From Rhodobacter sp. (lineage in GTDB: Bacteria; Pseudomonadota; Alphaproteobacteria; Rhodobacterales; Rhodobacteraceae): a DNA stretch of 64,000 bases. Under the pieces are notes generated by a model, which was given only the letters and a program-made list of their open reading frames with translations, did no database searches and was not told where the DNA came from. Numbering within the stretch: the first letter of the stretch is position 1; every line of letters starts with the position of its first letter. Made by a program: the position numbers and the translations under genes. Of this stretch, positions 56,105-64,000 are shown one piece after another. The stretch covers positions 310,001 through 374,000 of the forward strand of contig JADJAB010000001.1 of the NCBI GenBank assembly GCA_016704435.1, read 5' to 3'.

Positions 56105-57226
56105 ATGGCGAAGGCAAGAGAGAACCACCGCGAGGATGTGGCCGGTCGCGCCAATGTCGAGGATACGCCGGAGCTTCTGGCCTACTACGACGAGCTGGAG
56201 ACCTTCAACGCCGGCGCGCTGTGGACCGTGGCCAACAAGATCGAGCCCTGGGCGCCGCAGTCGCAATCGGTGCCGGTGGTCTGGCGCTACAAGGATCTGC
56301 GCGATCATGTGCTGCGCTCGGTCGATCTGGTGACGCCGGAAAAGGCCGGGCGGCGGGTGATCTACCTGAACAATCCGGGGCGGACGGATGTGGCGGCGGC
56401 GGTCGGCTGGCTCTACGCCGGCCTGCAGGTGATGAACCCCGGAGAAGTGGCGGGCGCGCATCGCCATTCGGCAAGTGCTGTGCGTTTCATCATGGAAGGC
56501 CGCGGCGCCTATACCGTGGTCGACGGCCACAAGATGACCCTTGGCGCGAATGATTTCGTGCTGACACCGAACGGCACCTGGCATGAACACGGCGTCTCGG
56601 CCGATGGTTCGATGTGCCTGTGGCAGGACGGCCTCGACATTCCCTTCGTCAACGCGATGGAGGCGAATTTCTACGAGGTCCACCCTGATCTCAACCAGAC
56701 CGTCGGCCATGCCATTGACGACATGACGAAAACCTGGGGCAACGCGGGGCTGACGCCATCGGGCGGCGATTGGCAAAAGGGCTATAGCCCGATGTTCAAA
56801 TACGAATGGAACCCGACCTATGACGCCTTGGGCAAATACGCCACCTGCACCGATGGCTCGCCCTTCGACGGGGTGATGATGGAATACGTCAACCCGGTGA
56901 CCAACGGCCCGGTGATGCGCACAATGGGCGCCAGCATGCAAATGCTGCGGCCTGGCGAACACACCAAGGCGCATCGCCACACCGGCAGCTATCTGTACCA
57001 CGTCGCCAAGGGGAGCGGTCATTCCATCATCAACGGCAAGAGGTTCGACTGGTCCGAGCGCGATATCTTCTGCGTGCCCTCCTGGGCCTGGCACGAACAC
57101 GTCAACGGGTCGGCCAGCGACGACGCCTGCCTGTTCTGCCTCAGCGACCTGCCGGTGATGCGGGCGATGGGCCTTTATCGCGAAGAGGCACTCAGTGACA
57201 ACGGCGGCTTCCAGCCCCTTCTTTGA
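56105..57226 (+). CDS. Gentisate 1,2-dioxygenase-like bicupin
   Basis: 373 residues, two cupin domains. N-terminal metal site: AGAHRHSASAVRFIMEGRGA (about residues 117-136) and TPNGTWHEHG (about 154-163), giving the three histidines used by gentisate dioxygenase. The second cupin has AHRHTGSYLYHVAKGSGHS and PSWAWHEHV. This family cleaves the ring between carboxyl and hydroxyl carbons of gentisate, salicylate or 1-hydroxy-2-naphthoate with Fe(II). GGGGAGG before the start. Operon leader, followed by a fumarylacetoacetate-hydrolase family enzyme, the usual partner of gentisate-type cleavage. Confidence 0.87.
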   Translation: MAKARENHREDVAGRANVEDTPELLAYYDELETFNAGALWTVANKIEPWAPQSQSVPVVWRYKDLRDHVLRSVDLVTPEKAGRRVIYLNNPGRTDVAAAVGWLYAGLQVMNPGEVAGAHRHSASAVRFIMEGRGAYTVVDGHKMTLGANDFVLTPNGTWHEHGVSADGSMCLWQDGLDIPFVNAMEANFYEVHPDLNQTVGHAIDDMTKTWGNAGLTPSGGDWQKGYSPMFKYEWNPTYDALGKYATCTDGSPFDGVMMEYVNPVTNGPVMRTMGASMQMLRPGEHTKAHRHTGSYLYHVAKGSGHSIINGKRFDWSERDIFCVPSWAWHEHVNGSASDDACLFCLSDLPVMRAMGLYREEALSDNGGFQPLL

Positions 57227-57236
57227 GGAAACACAC

Positions 57237-58160
57237 ATGAAACTGGTAACCTACCGCGCCTCGGTCGAGGCAGAGGCGCGTCTTGGCGTTGTTCACGATG
57301 ATCTGGTGGTCGATGTGGCCAATCTGGGCGCGGACTATGACGAAGACCTGCCCGACACCATGCTGGACCTGATCGACCTCGGCCGCCCCGCGCTGGATAC
57401 CCTGCGCGCCTGCCTTGACGACGCCGAAGGCGCCTTCGCCCCCGGCACCGCCATTGCGCTGGCCAATGTCAGACTGCTGGCCCCGATCCCGCGGCCCAGA
57501 AAGAACATCTTCGGCATCGGGCTGAACTACGTCGAGCATGTCGCGGAAAGTGCGGCGTCCCTCGACACCTCGAAAGACCTGCCGAAACAACCCGTCATCT
57601 TCTCCAAACCCCCCACCTGCGTCATCGGCCCCGGCGATGCCATCGAGCATAACGCGAACATCACCCAGCAGCTGGACTGGGAGGTGGAACTGGCGGTCAT
57701 CATCGGCACCACCGCGCGCCGCGTCACCCGTGAAGATGCGCTGAAACACGTTTTCGGCTATTCGGTGATGATCGACGTCTCGGCCCGCGACAACCGCCGT
57801 GCCGGGCAATGGATCTTCTCCAAGGGCATGGACACCTACGCCCCCTTCGGCCCCTGCATCGTCACCGCCGACGAGATCCCCGATCCGCAGACACTCGACC
57901 TCTGGCTGACGGTGAATGGCGTGGAAAAGCAGCGCTCCAACACCAAACACATGCTGTTCAACGTCGCCCATCTGATCGCCGATATCTCCAGCGGAATCAC
58001 GCTGGAGCCGGGCGACATCATCGCCTCCGGCACCCCCGAGGGCGTCGGCGCAGGCCGCACCCCGCAGGAATGGATGTGGCCCGGCGATGTCGTGGTGGCT
58101 TGCGTCGAAGGCATCGGCACCCTCCGCCATCCGATCACCAATGCCACGCCCGAAGGTTGA
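57237..58160 (+). CDS. Fumarylacetoacetate-hydrolase family enzyme
   Basis: 307 residues. Start at 57237 with GAGGAA seven bases upstream; the longer open frame overlapping the cupin gene is rejected. Family core PRPRKNIFGIGLNYVEHVAE (about residues 85-104), metal-binding DWEVELAVIIG (about 147-157), SKGMDTYAPFGPCIVTADEI and GDIIASGTPEGVGAG. Next to a gentisate-type dioxygenase the natural role is hydrolysis of maleyl- or fumarylpyruvate-like ring-cleavage product to pyruvate and a C4 acid. Confidence 0.88.
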   Translation: MKLVTYRASVEAEARLGVVHDDLVVDVANLGADYDEDLPDTMLDLIDLGRPALDTLRACLDDAEGAFAPGTAIALANVRLLAPIPRPRKNIFGIGLNYVEHVAESAASLDTSKDLPKQPVIFSKPPTCVIGPGDAIEHNANITQQLDWEVELAVIIGTTARRVTREDALKHVFGYSVMIDVSARDNRRAGQWIFSKGMDTYAPFGPCIVTADEIPDPQTLDLWLTVNGVEKQRSNTKHMLFNVAHLIADISSGITLEPGDIIASGTPEGVGAGRTPQEWMWPGDVVVACVEGIGTLRHPITNATPEG

Positions 58161-58209
58161 CAGCGCACCCCCTGCTGCCTTCCTCTGTGCAAAAATATCC
58201 CACGGGGGT

Positions 58210-58230
58210 GCGGGGGTGTGAAACCCCCGC
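58210..58230. terminator. GC-rich hairpin between FAH-family and nitrilase genes
   Basis: GCGGGGGT and ACCCCCGC around GTGAA, preceded by AAAAATATCCC. Sequences of the form AAAAATATCCC plus G/C-rich stem occur repeatedly between genes of Rhodobacteraceae in my recollection. It lies 28 bp before the nitrilase start and may attenuate or separate the transcripts. Confidence 0.55.
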
Positions 58231-58257
58231 TCCGACCCGTCCATCACAGGACACCGC

Positions 58258-59190
58258 ATGATGACAAAGCCCTATACCGTCGCGGTCGTTCAGATGGCCG
58301 CACATCCAAATGACCCGCTGGCCACCGCCGAAGCCGCCGCCCAGCGCCTGCGCGAGGCTGCAGCCAAAGGTGCCAAACTCATCGTCTTCCCCGAGGCCCT
58401 GATCGGCGGCTACCCCAAGGGCGCCTCTTTCGGCGCCCCCATCGGCATGCGCAAACCCGAAGGCCGCGCGGCCTTCGCGCGTTACCACGCCGCCGCCATC
58501 GACCTTGATGGCCCCGAAGTGGCGCTTCTGGCCGAGGCCACCACGCAAACCGACGCCTTCGCCGTCATCGGCGTGATCGAGCGCGATGGCGCCACGCTTT
58601 ACTGCACCGCGCTCTATTTCGATGGCGCCAAAGGCCTCGTCGGCAAGCACCGCAAACTGATGCCCACCGCCGCCGAACGACTGATCTGGGGCTTTGGCGA
58701 CGGCTCCACCCTGCCCACCTTCCGGACCGAACTGGGCACCATCGGCGCGGTGATCTGCTGGGAGAACTACATGCCCGCGCTTCGGATGCACATGTATCAT
58801 CAGGGCGTCAGCCTCTACTGCGCCCCCACGGCAGACGACCGCGACACCTGGCTGCCCAGCATGCAGCACATCGCCATGGAAGGCCGCACCTTCGTCTTGA
58901 CCGCCTGCCAGTACATCACCCGTGCCGCCTACGGCCCCGAGCATGAAAGCGCGCTGGGAGACGACCCTGAAAAGGTGATGATGCGCGGCGGATCGGCCAT
59001 CATCGGGCCCTTGGGCACCGTTCTGGCGGGCCCCGACTTCAGCGGCGAAACCATCCTTTACGCGACCATCGACCCCTCCGAGATCATGCGCGCCAAATAT
59101 GATTTCGACGTCACCGGCCATTACGCCCGCCCCGACGTGTTCGAGCTGGTCGTCGACACCCGCGCCAAACCCGCCGTGCGGGAAATCTGA
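58258..59190 (+). CDS. Nitrilase / cyanide-hydratase family enzyme
   Basis: 310 residues with the complete catalytic triad: E46 in FPEALIGGYPKG, K133 in HRKLMPTAAE, C167 in CWENYMPALR. The CWENYMP context and the length are those of true nitrilases, which hydrolyse nitriles to carboxylates and ammonia. Within a ring-cleavage cluster it may feed an aryl- or heteroaryl-nitrile into the pathway, giving the carboxylate that is then hydroxylated (inference). Its stop shares a base with the next start. Confidence 0.88.
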   Translation: MMTKPYTVAVVQMAAHPNDPLATAEAAAQRLREAAAKGAKLIVFPEALIGGYPKGASFGAPIGMRKPEGRAAFARYHAAAIDLDGPEVALLAEATTQTDAFAVIGVIERDGATLYCTALYFDGAKGLVGKHRKLMPTAAERLIWGFGDGSTLPTFRTELGTIGAVICWENYMPALRMHMYHQGVSLYCAPTADDRDTWLPSMQHIAMEGRTFVLTACQYITRAAYGPEHESALGDDPEKVMMRGGSAIIGPLGTVLAGPDFSGETILYATIDPSEIMRAKYDFDVTGHYARPDVFELVVDTRAKPAVREI

Positions 59191-59830
59191 TGCGCTATGA
59201 CCTGGACGCGGTCGCCCCCGCCATTGCCTACAAACTGCTGGCGGCGACCACGATTCCCCGCCCCATCGCCTGGGTGGTCACGCAATCGAAAGACGGCGCC
59301 ATCAATGCCGCCCCCTACAGTTTCTTCAACGTCATGGGCTCGGCCCCGCCCACCATCGCGCTGGGGCTGATGGCCGACCCGTGCGCGGCTTCAAGGATAC
59401 CGCGCTCAATATCCTCGAAACCGGGGAATTCGTGGTGAATCTGGTGCCCGAGCGGCTGGTCGAAAGAATGAACCTGACCTCTGCCGACGCCCCGCGCGGA
59501 GTGGCCGAGCTGGCCTTGGCGGGCCTGGCCACCATCCCCTCGACCCATGTAGCACCGCCCCGCATCGCGGAAAGCCCGGTCTCCTATGAATGCGCCGCGC
59601 TGTCTTCGGTCGTCACCGGCCCCTGCCAGACTGTCGTCATCGGCCGCGTGTTGGCCGTGCATATCGAGGACCGCTACCTGCTGGATGCCACCCGCGCCCA
59701 TATCGACACGCCTGCATTGGATCTGGTCGCCCGCTCTTACGGCAGCGACTACATCCGCAGCCGCGACACCTTCAAGCTGGACCGCCCGACCTGGGCGGGG
59801 TTGGTCGCGGAAGGTCGAGTCAAGCCTTGA
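59190..59830 (+). pseudogene. Flavin-reductase-like (FMN-binding) protein, frameshifted
   Basis: Starts at the ATG overlapping the nitrilase stop. The N-terminal part (LDAVAPAIAYKLLAATTIPR, NAAPYSFFNVMGSAPPT) is in one frame, and the rest from VRGFKDTALNILETGEFVVN to TWAGLVAEGRV in another. One C is missing from the CCC at 59378-59380. Repaired length 213 residues, normal for the flavin-reductase-like domain family that supplies reduced flavin to a partner oxygenase. The acyl-CoA-dehydrogenase-like protein two genes on could be that partner. Confidence 0.8.
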
Positions 59831-59855
59831 ACTCGTCCACTTTCGGCAGAACCCG

Positions 59856-59870
59856 AATCTTCGAAAATCC
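59856..59870. promoter_or_regulatory. Second AATCTTCGAAAATCC site before the NicX-like gene
   Basis: Differs by few bases from the palindrome at 56030-56043 and shares the following CTG. It lies 90 bp upstream of the start at 59961 in the only sizeable gap of the operon (130 bp), so the downstream genes may have their own GntR-controlled promoter. Confidence 0.42.
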
Positions 59871-59960
59871 TGTTGGCAGCTCGGCGACCCGCATGAAAGC
59901 TTAACCTCAGAGTAAAGAAATCCGCCGCGACGCGAATCGTCAGCAAGGAAACGGCAGCCG

Positions 59961-61010
59961 ATGTTGCAGGAACGCATCGAGGGCAAATGGCTTGCCGCCT
60001 TTCGTCGGGTCTTGGCCCTGAACGGCATCGGCAAGGGCACGCAAATCGCCATCCTGTCCGAAACCCAGTCGCGGCCCGTCCTGGTCCACCTCTGCGAACT
60101 GGCCGCCTATGACCTCGGCGCCGACTTCTGCATGATCCAGATGCCGACCCCGCCGCAATCCACGCCCGTCCCGGTGAAACCCACCGGCACCTCCTGGGCC
60201 ATCGCCGGCAACCGCGCGGTGATCGAGGCGCTGAAGCTGGTCGAGGTGATCGTCGATTGCACCGTCGAGGGCATCATCCATGCCCCCGAATGGCCCGAAA
60301 TCGAAGAGGCCGGCCGCACCCGCCTGCTGGTCATCACCAACGAGCACCCCGAAATCCTGGAACGGACCGAGCCGAAGGCCGAGCATGGGCCAAAGGTGGA
60401 ACTCGGCATCCAGATGCTGCGCGAAGCCTCGGAAATGCGGGTCACCTCGGCCCTCGGCACCGACCTGACGGTGAACCTGAAGGGCGCGCCTTGCGGCGGC
60501 ACCGCAGGCTTTGCCACCACCCCCGGCGCGGTGGCCCATTGGCCGGGCAGCCTGTGTCTGGCCTTCCCCGGCCAGCATGCGGTGAACGGGCGGATCGTGA
60601 TGGGCGTGGGCGATATGAACCTGACGTTCAAGACCTGCCTGACCAGCCAGATCGACTTCACCATCGAGGATGATTTCGTCACTGCCATCAAGGGCGACGG
60701 CATCGACGCCCTGCATTTCCGCGAGTACATGGAGGCCTGGGGCGACCGCAACGCCTACGGCATGTCCCATGTCGGCTGGGGCATGCACCCCGGCGCGAAA
60801 TGGGTATCAGCGGCGATGTATGGCAAGCGCGACATGCAGGTGGTGGAATTCCGGGCGCTGTCGGGGTCATTCCCGTGGTCCACCGGCGCCAACCAATATG
60901 CCGGCCGCTTCACCCAAGACCATTTCGACCTGCCGATGCGCAACTGCACCATCGCCCTCGACGGGCGCGTCGTCGTCAAGGACGGCATCTTGCAAGGAGA
61001 CCTCGCATGA
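59961..61010 (+). CDS. 2,5-dihydroxypyridine 5,6-dioxygenase-like protein (NicX family)
   Basis: 349 residues, similar along its length to NicX of nicotinate degraders as I remember it. The iron ligands of NicX (two histidines and an aspartate) appear conserved: H270 in YGMSHVGWGMHPGAKW, and H321/D323 in DHFDLPMRNCTIAL. Other shared blocks are GVGDMNLTFKTCL and FREYMEAWGDRNAYG. NicX opens 2,5-dihydroxypyridine to N-formylmaleamate. The operon also holds an alpha/beta-hydrolase (62352), the fold of the NicD deformylase that acts next, so at least this half resembles pyridine degradation. The substrate of this relative is not certain. Confidence 0.82.
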   Translation: MLQERIEGKWLAAFRRVLALNGIGKGTQIAILSETQSRPVLVHLCELAAYDLGADFCMIQMPTPPQSTPVPVKPTGTSWAIAGNRAVIEALKLVEVIVDCTVEGIIHAPEWPEIEEAGRTRLLVITNEHPEILERTEPKAEHGPKVELGIQMLREASEMRVTSALGTDLTVNLKGAPCGGTAGFATTPGAVAHWPGSLCLAFPGQHAVNGRIVMGVGDMNLTFKTCLTSQIDFTIEDDFVTAIKGDGIDALHFREYMEAWGDRNAYGMSHVGWGMHPGAKWVSAAMYGKRDMQVVEFRALSGSFPWSTGANQYAGRFTQDHFDLPMRNCTIALDGRVVVKDGILQGDLA

Positions 61011-62348
61011 CCGAACAGCGCCCGATTTCAACGGTGATGCCGATGAGCCAGCCCGGCGACTATTACGACCTGTCGCGAATCCGTCCCGAAGTGCTGAAGG
61101 TCCTGAACCGGGTGAATGAGATCGGCCCGCGCTTTGCCGAACGCGCCAGGGGTGTGGACGACGACGCCTCTTTCCCGGTGGAAAACTACAAGGACCTGGC
61201 GGATGAAGGCTTCCTTGGCCTGTCGATACCGCAGGAATTCGGCGGCTGGGGCTTTTCCATGGGCGAATACGCCATGGTCGGCGCCGAGATCGGCAAATAC
61301 TGCGGCGCCACCGCGCTGACCTTCAACATGCACAACGGCTCCATGGCCTGGTCGCGCTACATGTACGACATGCCGAACCTGACGCCCGAGGAAAAGGCCG
61401 AATTCGGCCCGCTGCGCGAACGGCAGTTCCTGCGGGCGATCAAGGAACGCGCGATCTATTCGCAGCCGATTTCCGAGGGTGGGCAGAACTGGACGTCGAA
61501 GCCGAACCAGACCCAATGCCGCGCGGTCGAGGGCGGCTGGAAGATCAACGGCTTCAAGAAATTCGCGTCGCTGGCCGGCTATTGCGACTATTACACCATC
61601 GTCTGCACCGAGGTGTTCGAAGGGCAGGAGCCCCGCCACGAAGACACCATGCTGTTCGTGGTGCACAAAGACACCCCCGGCCTGACCGTCAAGGGTGACT
61701 GGGATCCACTGGGCATGCGCGGCACCAACAGCCGCGATCTGTTCCTGAAGGATGTTTTCGTGACCCGCGAAGACCTTCTGATCCCGCGCGGGATCTTCGG
61801 CAAGACCCTGCCCAACTGGCCGCATATGATGGCCACGCTGTCGCCGACCTATATGGGCGTGGCGCAGGGCGCCTATGATTTCATGGTCGCCTATCTGAAG
61901 GGCCAAGAGCCCGGCCAGCCCCCCATTGACCGCCGCATGTATGCGACCAAGCGCATCACCGGGGGCAAGATGTATGCCCGTCTGGCCAACATGCGCGCGC
62001 TGTGGTGGCAGGCCTTTGGCGAGGGCAAGGGCTTCCCGACCAAGGGCGAGGTGATGCGGATGTATGCCGCGCAGTATAATGTGATGGAGGGCGCAAGAGA
62101 TTGCAGCCCTGGCGATCCGCACCTGCGGCGGCCAGTCGATGCTGAAATCCCTGCCACTGGAGCGTATGTATCGTGACAGCCGTTGTGGCGCGCTGATGCT
62201 GCCCTATACCTCTGAAATCATGGAGGACTATCCCGGGGTTCTGGCGCTGTACGAAATGGACGAGCTGGGCACCGCCCCCGGTGACGAAGGCGGCGCGCGC
62301 AGTTCACTTTGGCGGGACGAAAGCGGCAGTCTGAAGGGTCTGCGCTGA
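61007..62348 (+). pseudogene. Acyl-CoA-dehydrogenase-like flavoprotein, frameshifted near the C-terminus
   Basis: Starts at the ATG overlapping the NicX-like stop. N-terminal helical domain (EGFLGLSIPQEFGGWGFSMG), middle beta domain (YSQPISEGGQNWTSKPNQT), then C-terminal helices. After YNVMEGA (about 62089-62096) the frame breaks; the continuation EIAALAIRTCGGQSMLKSLP and RMYRDSRCGALMLPYTSEIM is in another frame to 62348. One base is extra or two are missing. Repaired length about 446 residues. The fold is used by acyl-CoA dehydrogenases and by reduced-flavin monooxygenases; with a flavin reductase gene nearby either is possible. Confidence 0.8.
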
Positions 62349-62351
62349 TCC

Positions 62352-64000
62352 ATGTCGCGCGAAATGGTTCAGGTTCACGGCCATCTTACCGCCGCACCGG
62401 ATGCGGTCTGGCAGGTGCTGCGCGATTTCGTGGGGGCCTGGCACCCGTGGATCGCCAGCATCCGCGCCGAAACCGGGCACCGGGGCGCGCCTGTGCGGGC
62501 CTTTTCCGTGACGGGCGAAGACACGCTTTACCGCGAACAACTGACCTGTTTCTCCGACACCGACCGCGTGCTGGGTCATACGCATCTGGAAGGCATCGTG
62601 GGCTGCGAGGCCTACGATGCCCGCCTGACCGTCACCGCAGCAGGAGCGGGCGGCAGCATCGTCGGCTGGACGGCCACCGTGCGCGCCGGCGCGGCCCGGC
62701 TGGGGCCGATCTGCGAGGGCACCAAAGCGGTGTATGAGGCCGGGATCGCCACCTTGGCCACGACCACGGCCAGCCCGGCAAAGGCCGAGGCCCTGCCTGC
62801 GCCTGTTCCGGTTGAAACCTTGCTGATCGACGATCTGCCCCGGCTGTCGCTGACGCCCGATCTGGGCGACAGGCGGCTGTGCCTGTTCCTTCACGGCATC
62901 GGCGGCGCGCGCGGCAATTGGCAGGCACAACTGGAAACCGCCGGAACCGTCATGCGCTGTGCCGCGCTGGACCTGCGCGGCTATGGCGACAGCACGCTGG
63001 GGCCGCAGCAATCCACGGTTGATGACTATTGCGCCGATATCCTGCGGGTGGCCGAGGTGCTGGGCGCCAAACGGTTGGTGCTTGTGGGCCTTTCCTACGG
63101 GTCATGGATCGCCACCTCATTCGCCATGCGCCACCCGGACATGCTGGATGGCCTCGTCCTGTCCGGCGGCTGCACCGGCATGTCCGAGGCCGGCCCGGAT
63201 GAAAGCGAAGCCTTTCGCATCAGCCGCGAGGTGCCCTTTAACGCCGGCCAGGTGCCGGCCGATTTCGCGCTTGCCGTGGTCAAGGTTCTGGCTGGCCCCG
63301 CCGCCAGCGAAGCCACCTGCGCCGCGCTTTTGCACAGCATGGCCGCGATCCCCGCCGCCACCTACCGCGACGCGCTGATGTGCTTCACCAATCCGCTGGA
63401 TCGGTTCGATTTCTCGAAGCTGGTCATGCCCGTCCTGTTGATGACAGGCGCGCATGACTGGCTTGCCCCTCCGGCAGAAATCCGCGCCGTCGCCGGCCGC
63501 ATCTGGGACAATGCCCCCCGCCCCGACGTGAGGTTCGAGGTGATCGGAAATGCCGGCCATGTCTGCAACGTCGAACAGCCCGAAGCCTACAGCCGCCACT
63601 TGCTGGCCTTCCTGGCCCGCCAGCAAAACCGCCTGGACCGCGAGCGCCGCATCCTTGACGCTGCACTCAAGGTCTTTGCCGAGGCGGGCTATTCCGGCAC
63701 CTCGACGGACACCGTCGTGACCGAGGCAGGGCTGACCAAATCCACGCTCTACCAGTATTTTCCCTCGAAAGAGGCGCTGTTCCAGGCAATGATGCTGGGC
63801 AAGCGCGACCGGATGCGGACCGTCTTCGACCACCCGTCGGGGCGGGGCATGGTGCACGATCTGCACGGCTTTGCCTGGGACTATGCCGATACCGTCATGC
63901 GCCCCGAGATGCTGGCACTGGCCCGGCTGATCATCGGCGAAGTGCAGCGGTTTCCCGAGATCGGGCAGGTCTATCAGGCCTCTGGACCGGACCTGCCGTT
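62352..64000 (+). CDS. Three-domain fusion: SRPBCC, alpha/beta-hydrolase and TetR regulator (runs off the window)
   Basis: Open from the ATG at 62352 to the window end, at least 549 residues. Residues 1 to about 150 resemble an SRPBCC/polyketide-cyclase ligand-binding fold (HLTAAPDAVWQVLRDFVGAW). About 178-425 is an alpha/beta-hydrolase with oxyanion loop LFLHGIGGARGNW, nucleophile S248 in GLSYGS, D369 in GAHDWLAPP and H403 in GNAGHVCN. From about 427 a TetR helix-turn-helix follows without a break (RRILDAALKVFAEAGYSGTS, GLTKSTLYQYFPSKEALFQ), then the start of its ligand domain. I checked the frame base by base and saw no stop or shift. In NicX pathways an alpha/beta-hydrolase deformylates N-formylmaleamate, so this could be enzyme and repressor in one chain. 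The C-terminus is not in the window. Confidence 0.85.
   Translation, partial: MSREMVQVHGHLTAAPDAVWQVLRDFVGAWHPWIASIRAETGHRGAPVRAFSVTGEDTLYREQLTCFSDTDRVLGHTHLEGIVGCEAYDARLTVTAAGAGGSIVGWTATVRAGAARLGPICEGTKAVYEAGIATLATTTASPAKAEALPAPVPVETLLIDDLPRLSLTPDLGDRRLCLFLHGIGGARGNWQAQLETAGTVMRCAALDLRGYGDSTLGPQQSTVDDYCADILRVAEVLGAKRLVLVGLSYGSWIATSFAMRHPDMLDGLVLSGGCTGMSEAGPDESEAFRISREVPFNAGQVPADFALAVVKVLAGPAASEATCAALLHSMAAIPAATYRDALMCFTNPLDRFDFSKLVMPVLLMTGAHDWLAPPAEIRAVAGRIWDNAPRPDVRFEVIGNAGHVCNVEQPEAYSRHLLAFLARQQNRLDRERRILDAALKVFAEAGYSGTSTDTVVTEAGLTKSTLYQYFPSKEALFQAMMLGKRDRMRTVFDHPSGRGMVHDLHGFAWDYADTVMRPEMLALARLIIGEVQRFPEIGQVYQASGPDLP

Noticed and set aside
55301..57238. 645-codon minus-strand frame upstream of and including the GntR gene
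   Set aside because: The part beyond 55969 is antisense to the cupin gene and has no family features; it stays open only because of GC-rich codon bias.

Overview
The window is GC-rich, densely coded and reads like an accessory catabolic region of an alphaproteobacterium. Several things point to Rhodobacteraceae, probably close to Paracoccus: remnants of N,N-dimethylformamidase beside a LuxR-type activator (the arrangement known from Paracoccus aminophilus), tandem Liv/Pot ABC transporters, and a terminator-like intergenic sequence that I remember as common in this family. No rRNA, tRNA, replication origin or CRISPR array was seen.

Region 1 (104-35432) is dominated by two versions of one gene set: class III aminotransferase, ATP-dependent hydantoinase/lactamase HyuA and HyuB, short-chain dehydrogenase, aldehyde dehydrogenase, and a three-subunit molybdenum hydroxylase (FAD, 2Fe-2S and Mo subunits). 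Copy A (3633-14650) is intact. It faces an IclR regulator, a third aminotransferase and a LuxR regulator on the minus strand. Copy B (14993-30462) is interrupted by a dimethylglycine-dehydrogenase-like flavoprotein and a LysR gene, is followed by coxG and a complete Liv-type transporter (30597-35432), and carries three single-base frameshifts and one real deletion. Read as chemistry, the set would hydroxylate an N-heterocycle to a lactam, open the lactam with ATP, transaminate the omega-amino acid, and oxidise the semialdehyde to a diacid.

Region 2 (35589-43339) is an amine module: a betaine-aldehyde-type dehydrogenase, a trimethylamine-dehydrogenase-like flavoprotein, and a PotABCD transporter. 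A perfect 16-bp palindrome upstream of the flavoprotein gene matches one upstream of the minus-strand aminotransferase 34 kb away.

Region 3 (43388-52400) is a graveyard. It holds IS6, IS481 and IS5 transposase fragments around an intact exopolysaccharide tyrosine kinase, then a decayed dimethylformamide locus: an intact dmfR-like LuxR gene, a 5'-truncated dmfA2, and broken pieces of an amide-type Liv transporter.

Region 4 (52461-64000) starts with a class II histone-deacetylase-like amidohydrolase, flanked by matching operator-like sites, and manC. A GntR-controlled ring-cleavage cluster follows: gentisate-dioxygenase-like cupin, fumarylacetoacetate-hydrolase family enzyme, nitrilase, flavin reductase (frameshifted), NicX-like 2,5-dihydroxypyridine dioxygenase, acyl-CoA-dehydrogenase-like flavoprotein (frameshifted). 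The last gene, still open at the window end, encodes an unusual single chain of SRPBCC, alpha/beta-hydrolase and TetR domains. I consider this the most unusual object here, followed by the duplicated lactam cassette.
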